Below are positions 58,400 through 64,000 of a stretch of 64,000 nt of DNA, one piece after another. The stretch covers positions 55,248 to 119,247 of the forward strand of contig NZ_MZGV01000009.1 of NCBI RefSeq assembly GCF_002029235.1, in the 5' to 3' direction. The notes beneath the pieces are model-generated. The model did not search any database. It was not told the origin of the DNA and saw nothing but the letters and a program-made list of their open reading frames with translations. The translations under genes were made by a program, and so were the position numbers. Position 1 is the stretch's first letter. Each line of letters begins with the position of its first letter. This stretch comes from Clostridium oryzae. GTDB taxonomy: Bacteria > Bacillota > Clostridia > Clostridiales > Clostridiaceae.

Positions 58400-58428
58400 T
58401 GCAAATATTGAATTTGTATTATATAATA
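58400..58428 (+). promoter_or_regulatory. Promoter of the ribU transcript
   Basis: TTGCAA (58400-58405), a 17-bp spacer and a perfect TATAAT (58423-58428), about 15 bp before the FMN riboswitch. Confidence 0.75.
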
Positions 58429-58445
58429 TACACGAAAAAAGAATA

Positions 58446-58602
58446 GTTATCTTCAGGGCAGGGTGTGAGTCCCTACCGGCGGTAAAGCCCGCGAGCCATA
58501 ATTGGCAGATTCGGTTAGATTCCGAAGCCGACAGTATAGTCTGGATGGAAGAAGGTATATGTGTGTTGAATTTATGCCCTGACTTTTTGTTAGGGCTTTT
58601 GT
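58446..58602 (+). promoter_or_regulatory. FMN riboswitch (RFN element) upstream of ribU
   Basis: Hallmark blocks: ATCTTCAGGGCAGGGTG, CCCTACCGGCGGTAAAGCCC, GCGAGCC, GATTCGG, GATTCCGAAGCCGACAGT and AGTCTGGATGGAAGAAG. A terminator follows (GCCCT / AGGGC with T-rich tail, 58576-58602). High FMN should stop transcription of the riboflavin transporter. Confidence 0.97.
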
Positions 58603-58694
58603 TTTGTTAAACTTTAACGGCGCCAAAAGTTTTTAGAACATCAACACATATAGTGCTCCTTGAGGATGTATGAAAATACGAGGAGGAATTAAAA

Positions 58695-59279
58695 TTGACA
58701 AATGTTTCAGTAAAAACAAGCACGTTGGTTAAAATGTCTTTATTTTCAGCAATAGCAGTGGTGCTTATGTACTTTGATTTTCCTATTTTACCAGCATTTC
58801 CGTGGTTAACTACGGATTTTAGTGAATTGCCTATCCTGATAGGAACGTTTGCTTTCGGTCCTTTAGCAGGAGTAGTAATGGAGCTTGTAAAAAATATAGC
58901 GATAACCTTAATAAAGGGTACAGCTACAGCTGGTATAGGACAGCTTGCTAACTTTATAATGGGTTGTGCATTAGTTGTACCAGCAGGAATTTTATATTCT
59001 AAGAATAGAACTAAGAAAAATGCAATTATAGGAATGGCAATTGGTGCTGTTACAATGGCTGTTGTAGGTGCAATAGCGAACTATTTCTTACTGATTCCGC
59101 TATTTATGCCTGGCCAGAAACCAGCATGGATTATGAACTATGTATTAACTGGAGTTGTACCATTTAATTTAATTAAGGCAGTTATGGTATCAGTAATAAC
59201 CTTTATTGTATATAAGAGAGTAAGTATTGCAATGCATATAGAAACAAAAAATAACATGAAAAGTGTCAATCAGAATTAA
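58695..59279 (+). CDS. ribU: Riboflavin ECF transporter S component
   Basis: Substrate-binding membrane subunit of an energy-coupling factor transporter. The 194-residue protein has about six hydrophobic segments and the RibU-like N-terminal part (FSAIAVVLMYFDFPILPAFP, then DFSELPILIGTFAFGPLAG). The FMN riboswitch in its leader fixes the vitamin as riboflavin. It needs the shared EcfA/A'/T module, encoded elsewhere. The start is TTG 58695 behind GAGGAGGAATTAAAA. Confidence 0.95.
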   Translation: MTNVSVKTSTLVKMSLFSAIAVVLMYFDFPILPAFPWLTTDFSELPILIGTFAFGPLAGVVMELVKNIAITLIKGTATAGIGQLANFIMGCALVVPAGILYSKNRTKKNAIIGMAIGAVTMAVVGAIANYFLLIPLFMPGQKPAWIMNYVLTGVVPFNLIKAVMVSVITFIVYKRVSIAMHIETKNNMKSVNQN

Positions 59280-59350
59280 TATGATAAAGAAAAAGCTTTA
59301 AGGAATAAGCAGAAGAAAAATAAAATGTTAGAAATATAAAGCTAGTCTAA

Positions 59351-59401
59351 AGGCGTGTAATAACAGAAGGCTAAAATCTTCTGTTATTACACGCCTTTTT
59401 A
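59351..59401. terminator. Strong bidirectional terminator between ribU and rimI
   Basis: A perfect 20-bp stem, AAGGCGTGTAATAACAGAAG against its complement, with an 8-nt loop, followed by a T-run on the plus strand and preceded by A/T on the other side. The bases to the left (59297-59350) resemble the left module of repeats E and F. Confidence 0.93.
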
Positions 59402-59450
59402 GTTTTAATAACGAAAGGGATTAATAGCTGGATGCTGCTATCTTTTTTTT

Positions 59451-59897
59451 CTAGAAGTCCCTTTTCCACATAATTAGAGCATCTTCTTTATTATCAGCGT
59501 AGTAGGCTTTTCTTACACCTTCAACCTGAAAACCGAAGTTGGAATAAAGTTTCTGAGCAATATAATTTGATGTTCTTACTTCTAAAGTCATGCCTGCTAT
59601 GCCGCTCATTTTACATTTATCTATCAGTGCGCTTAATATTTTCGTGCCAATGTGGCAGGATCTAAATTCAGGATGAACAGCTATATTAGTTATATGAGCT
59701 TCATCAACTATTATCCACATTCCTCCGAAAGCAGCAACAAAACCATCCACAACTGCAACAAAATAAGTTGCGTGCTGATTGGTAAGCTCACTTTCAAAGG
59801 ACTCTCTGCTCCAGCTTGTGGCAAAGCTTAGTTTACTTATAGCTAATACTCCATCTAAATGTTTACTGTTAATTGGTAGAATTTCAACAGTGTCCAT
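59451..59897 (-). CDS. rimI: GNAT-family acetyltransferase, RimI-like
   Basis: The 148-residue N-acetyltransferase has the GNAT core: the acetyl-CoA loop is in VHPEFRSCHIGTKILSALID (about 77-96), followed by LEVRTSNYIAQKLYSNFGF. In E. coli RimI acetylates the N-terminus of ribosomal protein S18; in Firmicutes the gene normally sits with tsaB and tsaE, as here. The overlap of 14 bp with tsaB supports one operon. Confidence 0.92.
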   Translation of the reverse strand: MDTVEILPINSKHLDGVLAISKLSFATSWSRESFESELTNQHATYFVAVVDGFVAAFGGMWIIVDEAHITNIAVHPEFRSCHIGTKILSALIDKCKMSGIAGMTLEVRTSNYIAQKLYSNFGFQVEGVRKAYYADNKEDALIMWKRDF

Positions 59898-60603
59898 TTT
59901 CTAATAACCTCATTTTCTTATCATATTCTCTCTCGGCTTGAGATTTTCTAAGATATATAGGAGTGCATGTGTTTAAATCTTCGCTCACTCCAGCTTCAAG
60001 CAACTTCAATCCTAGCTCCCCTAAGGAAGCTGCTTTAGCTATATTCAGGTGAGTTGGTGCAAAATAACAGTTTGAAAGCTTCTCCTTAAAGAAATCCTTA
60101 AACTTATAAATGCCATCTCCCACAAAATATACAGCTTTACCCTCAGAACTTAACATAGCTGCAAGTTCATCTATAGAAACTACAATATTATCGGTTATTT
60201 TATTTAAAACTTCACCATTAAAATTATATAGGCCGGTATAAACGTTATTTCTAAGTGCATCCATTATAGGGCATATTATGCCTTCAGAGAAGGCCATATT
60301 AAATGCCAAGGAATCCAATGTAGATATGGATAAAAGCGGTTTATTACAGCCAAAGGCAAGTCCTTTTACTGCAGCCATGCCTATTCTGAGTCCGGTGAAA
60401 GATCCTGGACCTTTAGACACAACAAAACCATCTATTTCAGAAATATCTATATGTAGTTTTGAAAGTAAATCTTCTATCATATCCATAAGTATAACTGAAT
60501 GCTGTTTCTTGTAATTAAAAGAGGTTTCTCCTAAAAGTTTCTCATCATCTAAAACGGCACAGCTGGCGGATTCAGTAGAAGTATCAACGGAAAGTATTAT
60601 CAT
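59884..60603 (-). CDS. tsaB: tRNA t6A synthesis protein TsaB
   Basis: Scaffold partner of TsaD in the complex that transfers the threonylcarbamoyl group to A37 of ANN-decoding tRNAs. The 239-residue actin/ASKHA-fold protein starts MIILSVDTSTESASCAVLDD and has VVSKGPGSFTGLRIGMAAVKG (about 62-82). It shares its operon with tsaE (4-bp overlap) and rimI; tsaD is not in the window. The first-step enzyme of the pathway is the Sua5 protein at 9.2 kb. Confidence 0.95.
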   Translation of the reverse strand: MIILSVDTSTESASCAVLDDEKLLGETSFNYKKQHSVILMDMIEDLLSKLHIDISEIDGFVVSKGPGSFTGLRIGMAAVKGLAFGCNKPLLSISTLDSLAFNMAFSEGIICPIMDALRNNVYTGLYNFNGEVLNKITDNIVVSIDELAAMLSSEGKAVYFVGDGIYKFKDFFKEKLSNCYFAPTHLNIAKAASLGELGLKLLEAGVSEDLNTCTPIYLRKSQAEREYDKKMRLLENGHC

Positions 60604-61064
60604 AGCTCTATCTCCTTTATATAATCATATCGTTTATCAGCATAATCTATTGCTATTTTTCTAAAATTTTCGCCCTTTTCCATCAGTTTTGTTATATAAA
60701 TATGCATAGATTCTTCAGGAATAAGACTATCTATATAATTAGCCCATTCAATGACTGACACTGCATCGCTAAAAATATATTCGTCAAATCCTATATTTAA
60801 TACTTCTTCTTCATCATTAACTCTATAAACATCAAAATGGTTGAGCTTTAACCTACCACTGTTATATTCGTTTACGATAGTAAAAGTAGGACTAGTGATT
60901 TGATCATGGATGCCTAGACCTTCAGCTATTCCCTTGGTAAGATGTGTTTTACCGGTACCTAAATCTCCTGTAAGGCATATTATGTCTCCTGCCTGTACTC
61001 TTTCACCAATCATTTTACCTAGCAGCAGAGTTTGATTAAGATTATCTATTATAAATTGCAACAT
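60600..61064 (-). CDS. tsaE: tRNA t6A synthesis ATPase TsaE
   Basis: P-loop ATPase that keeps the TsaB-TsaD complex cycling. The 154-residue protein has Walker A GDLGTGKTHLTKGIAEGLG (about 34-52), switch TSPTFTIVNEY and HFDVYRV. First gene of the tsaE-tsaB-rimI operon on the minus strand, with AGGAGGAT before the start. About 280 bp of AT-rich DNA to the next gene hold no other feature I can support. Confidence 0.96.
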   Translation of the reverse strand: MLQFIIDNLNQTLLLGKMIGERVQAGDIICLTGDLGTGKTHLTKGIAEGLGIHDQITSPTFTIVNEYNSGRLKLNHFDVYRVNDEEEVLNIGFDEYIFSDAVSVIEWANYIDSLIPEESMHIYITKLMEKGENFRKIAIDYADKRYDYIKEIEL

Positions 61065-61347
61065 AGTATCCTCCTGTAAATCGTATTAACTTAGTATAAG
61101 CAATATTACTTCAACATAATATAATTATGTTAAACACAAATATACAACATTATTCTATATCAAAATAAGTAAAAAGGGAAGTAAGCTAATAATTTACATG
61201 TGTTAATGCTCTTACTAATATGAAATAAATCTACTGTATATATACAAAAAATAGAAGGCTGTAGTGTAAAAAATGAGACAGTATTTCTTTATTTTCAATT
61301 ATGATATATAATGGATAATTGAGTGATGCTTCGAAAGAGGTGATATT

Positions 61348-62265
61348 TTGAAAAAATACATTTGTATAATACTATTTTTGGCATTATCTCTAACAGGTTG
61401 TAGTATTACCACGAATGAAGACACTAAACCTAAAGTAAAACCTAAGGTGAACACGACGGAGAATTTAAGCATAATAACTACAAATAAGTTATTGTATTAT
61501 ATGACTAAGGATATAGTAAAAGAAAACCATGACGTAGATTACATGTTGTTGACTGAAAACGAACAATGGTCTTATGAATATACTGAGGATGCATTAAACA
61601 ATATAGCTAATAAGGACTTATTTATATATTTTGGTGCCGATTTTGAGCCATGGATAAATGATTTTTTAGGAGATATAAAGAATGGCAGGGTAACCAGCGT
61701 AAACGGTTCTAGAGGTACAAAAATTGTAAAACTAGAGAATCCTGTTGAATATGGCGATGCTACAATAACTGATAATCCATATTATTGGATGAACCCTAGT
61801 AATTATAAAATTCTAATGTCAAATATAAAAAATGCTATTCAGGAGAAGGATCCTCAAAATAGAAAAATATATGAAACAAATTTCAATGAAAATATGAAAG
61901 AGTTATCTGAGCTTCAAAAAAGTGCAGACGATAATAATGAATTAATTGATAAGACTGTATTTGTTACATTTGGAGATACATTTGATTACTTAGCTCAAGG
62001 TCTCGGGATTAAACTTGTGAAGGTTTACGAAGATACAGATAAATTGGACATAGAGGAAGATTTAGATCAAGCGACTTCAGATGAAAAGAGTATAATATTT
62101 TTAACTGATGGTGTTACTTTACCAGAAAACTGCAGGGAGTTAATTAATAAGTATAAAATGAAAAGAATTAAAGTTCAGAATTATTCTTATGATTCAGATT
62201 ATATTGAGCTTTTGGATAAAAATTATGAAGCAATTAACCAGGCCATTAGTGAAGAGAGCGAATAA
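61348..62265 (+). CDS. TroA/ZnuA-like binding lipoprotein with lost metal ligands
   Basis: The 305-residue protein starts with a signal peptide and lipobox (LALSLTGCSI), then follows the ZnuA/TroA fold: two lobes joined by a long helix (about 165-190). In active members three histidines bind zinc or manganese (DPHSYEPT, DPHxWLDP, and a histidine in the C lobe). Here the matching stretches read EQWSYEYT, DNPYYWMNP and FVTFGDTFDYLAQ, so none is kept. No permease or ATPase gene is adjacent. It may bind something else or act as a structural or sensory protein. The start is TTG behind GAGGTGAT. Confidence 0.75.
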   Translation: MKKYICIILFLALSLTGCSITTNEDTKPKVKPKVNTTENLSIITTNKLLYYMTKDIVKENHDVDYMLLTENEQWSYEYTEDALNNIANKDLFIYFGADFEPWINDFLGDIKNGRVTSVNGSRGTKIVKLENPVEYGDATITDNPYYWMNPSNYKILMSNIKNAIQEKDPQNRKIYETNFNENMKELSELQKSADDNNELIDKTVFVTFGDTFDYLAQGLGIKLVKVYEDTDKLDIEEDLDQATSDEKSIIFLTDGVTLPENCRELINKYKMKRIKVQNYSYDSDYIELLDKNYEAINQAISEESE

Positions 62266-62371
62266 ATTGGTTAATAGATAGTTGTTGTACATAAAAGATA
62301 TTTTATGTCTATATAATAAAAAAAGTTATTGCAATTTCTATGAATATCAGATATAATAGTCTTTGTCACGA

Positions 62372-62447
62372 AGGGGTATGGCTCAATTGGTAGAGTGGCG
62401 GTCTCCAAAACCGTAGGTTCAGCGTTCGAGTCGCTGTACCCCTGCCA
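62372..62447 (+). tRNA. tRNA-Trp (CCA)
   Basis: Acceptor arms AGGGGTA / TACCCCT, anticodon loop CTCCAAA (anticodon CCA), T-arm CAGCG / CGCTG, discriminator G and encoded CCA (62445-62447). An integrase gene follows 140 bp later, so the 3' end may be an attachment site. Confidence 0.97.
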
Positions 62448-62469
62448 AAGTTCAACGAAATGTTGAGAA

Positions 62470-62520
62470 TACTATGTTTTAGATTATATTTATTATAGTC
62501 TAAGGCATAGTATTTTTTTA
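62470..62520 (+). terminator. Terminator downstream of tRNA-Trp
   Basis: ATACTATG and CATAGTAT pair, with inner TTTAGATTAT / ATAGTCTAAG mostly paired, followed by TTTTTTTA. Confidence 0.85.
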
Positions 62521-62585
62521 TTGGAACGTTTCCCCAAAATCTATCTCATTTTCTAATAAATTATAGTGGAAAGTGAGTGTTTTCA

Positions 62586-63584
62586 ATGCCTAAAGCAAAA
62601 ATAAAATTAAACAATTCCAACGGTCTTAGACCAGATGCTCTTTTAGACCGTCTAAAGGAAAAAAGCATATCTATAACAGATTTCTTTAAAATTTACAATG
62701 ATTTTATAGTTGATAAACAACTGGAACGTCTAAGTTCTAGGACTTTAAAAGATTACAGTGACCATATTAATTTTTTTAAAGTATATATTAATGAAGAGAT
62801 ACGGTCTAGCAAAGACCGTTACCTCATTGACAGTAAATTATTTAAAGACTATTTGTCCTATATGATTGTAGCTAAACAATATAAACCATGTACAGTAAAC
62901 CTAAGAATTTCTACGCTAAAATGCTATTTAAACTGGTTATATGAAAAGAAATATACCAATGAAAACTATTCTCTATGTTTAAAGAAAGTTAAAGTGCCTA
63001 TAGATACAATACAACCTCTTAATAATACGGAAATAAAGAAAATAATTAATGTGATTGATACTGGAACTTATGCGGGATTAAGAGATTTTACCATGTTAAT
63101 TATAATGTTAGATTGTGGAATAAGGATACAAGAGTTATCTAATGTAAAAATCGAAGATATAGATGTAAAAAATAGGATTTTAAAAGTTAATGGTATTACT
63201 GCAAAAACAAGAATTTATAGGGAATTACCTCTATCTAAAGATAGCATAAATCTACTAAAACAGATGATACAAATTAGTAAAGACAATAATAGCGAATATG
63301 TGTTTTTAAGCAGCCAAACAGGTGAAAAAATTGACCATGATGTAGTTATTAAAAACTTTGGCAAGTATGGTAAGAAAGCGGGAATTACGCACAGAGCCAC
63401 TCCTCATGTTTTCCGTCATGCAATGGCTGTAAATGCTATTAAAAACGGTATGGATGTGTTTACATTACAAAAGATTTTAGGACATAGTTCGATTCAAACT
63501 ACACGTAAGTATATTCAATTAAATATAGAAGATTTAATTAAAACGCATAACAAGATAGATTTGCTATCTAAAATTTTAAAATAA
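62586..63584 (+). CDS. Tyrosine recombinase / phage-type integrase
   Basis: The 332-residue enzyme has an N-terminal core-binding domain (about 30-130, ITDFFKIYNDFIVDKQLERL) and a C-terminal catalytic domain (about 150-325). The catalytic set is visible: arginine in LDCGIRIQEL, HVFRH, GHSS and the tyrosine in RKYIQL. It resembles XerD-like integrases of mobile elements rather than the housekeeping XerC/XerD. Its place just after tRNA-Trp suggests an element integrated at the tRNA. GTG 62577 is an alternative start. Confidence 0.88.
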   Translation: MPKAKIKLNNSNGLRPDALLDRLKEKSISITDFFKIYNDFIVDKQLERLSSRTLKDYSDHINFFKVYINEEIRSSKDRYLIDSKLFKDYLSYMIVAKQYKPCTVNLRISTLKCYLNWLYEKKYTNENYSLCLKKVKVPIDTIQPLNNTEIKKIINVIDTGTYAGLRDFTMLIIMLDCGIRIQELSNVKIEDIDVKNRILKVNGITAKTRIYRELPLSKDSINLLKQMIQISKDNNSEYVFLSSQTGEKIDHDVVIKNFGKYGKKAGITHRATPHVFRHAMAVNAIKNGMDVFTLQKILGHSSIQTTRKYIQLNIEDLIKTHNKIDLLSKILK

Positions 63585-63604
63585 GATAGAGGGGGTGGAA
63601 AATA

Positions 63605-63850
63605 ATGATTACACTTGAAAGTTTACCTAAAGAGGTACAAAAGCAATGGGAACATTATCTGCATTACAATGTAGGAAAATTATTAATCTTAAATATAAAG
63701 CGTACAGAAACAAATGTAAAAATATTCTATAAAAACGAATATGGATATATTGGTATATGCAACTTCTATTATAAAAATAAAGAATGGTTTTCTTGTAAAA
63801 ATGAATTTTCTAATGATGAACTAGAACAAATGATAATATTTATCAAGTAG
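63605..63850 (+). CDS. Small protein of unknown function after the integrase
   Basis: The 81-residue product is rich in lysine, asparagine and aromatic residues (EHYLHYNVGKLLILNIKR, FYYKNKEWFSCKNEFSND). It has no membrane segment or recognised motif. ATG 63605 follows GGGGGTGGAAA, a strong ribosome site, 20 bp after the integrase, so it is likely co-transcribed and part of the same mobile element. The last 150 bp of the window are AT-rich, with nothing recognised. Confidence 0.65.
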   Translation: MITLESLPKEVQKQWEHYLHYNVGKLLILNIKRTETNVKIFYKNEYGYIGICNFYYKNKEWFSCKNEFSNDELEQMIIFIK

Positions 63851-64000
63851 ATAGAAACACATAAAATAATAAAATATTGAGTAAATGAAAGATAAAACGT
63901 GATAAATAATAAAATATACTATTAATAAACATATATAAACATATTTAAATATATTTTGGAGTTTACTATTGCATGATAATATGTCTTATGATATTATATT

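Overview
The window is AT-rich (about 30% GC by eye) and comes from a spore-forming, butyrate/solvent-type Clostridium (cluster I). The evidence is a sporulation cluster (spoIID, spoIIQ, spoIIID, yyaC), a degradative/biosynthetic thiolase lying between wecB and the F-ATPase operon as I recall it from C. acetobutylicum, strong AGGAGG ribosome binding sites, frequent TTG/GTG starts, and SAM and FMN riboswitches. The species cannot be named from the sequence alone.

Layout. 0-15 kb: pyrG, rho, rpmE (opposite strand), a fused DUF1385-PrmC protein next to its substrate prfA, a membrane protein, a ZIP metal transporter, then sua5, ywlE-type phosphatase, rpiB, upp, dCMP deaminase, wecB and thlA behind a near-consensus promoter. 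15.7-22.3 kb: complete nine-gene ATP synthase operon, atpIBEFHAGDC. 22.9-30.3 kb: ywmB-like gene, murA, spoIID, spoIIQ, spoIIID, mbl/mreB, yyaC and a lipoprotein. 30.4-30.9 kb: five tRNA genes, with a duplicated Thr-Tyr pair around Val. 31.2-36.8 kb: SAM riboswitch-metK, recD2, a degenerate comFA-like gene and comFC.

36.8-49.6 kb: this stretch begins with a stand-alone structured RNA that matches the raiA RNA family, with its own promoter and terminator. It then carries accessory genes: a cupin protein, an ArsR/thioredoxin-like/ArsP-type permease module with two copies of one palindromic operator, a GH43 glycosidase with a carbohydrate ABC importer and a divergent YesM/YesN-type two-component system, a low-complexity protein, and a second SAM riboswitch in front of a divergent YbaK-like protein. 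49.6-54 kb: hpf, secA and prfB with its programmed frameshift. 54.7-62.3 kb: an M28 peptidase, tex, FMN riboswitch-ribU, the rimI-tsaB-tsaE operon and a TroA-like lipoprotein that has lost its metal ligands. 62.4-64 kb: tRNA-Trp followed by a tyrosine recombinase, probably the edge of an integrated element.

The genes form a translation and growth core: release factors and their methylase, t6A synthesis (Sua5, TsaB, TsaE), HPF, Rho, SecA, the ATP synthase and cell-wall/sporulation functions. Sugar-uptake and metalloid-type modules interrupt it. The most interesting non-coding signal is a superfamily of hairpin-rich intergenic repeats (copies near 22.5, 31.0, 47.7 and 54.5 kb, with a related pair near 26.3 and 54.2 kb). 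Their stems differ between copies but keep pairing, and two copies share a conserved 19-codon mini-ORF. A second candidate structured RNA lies at 48.46-48.57 kb.
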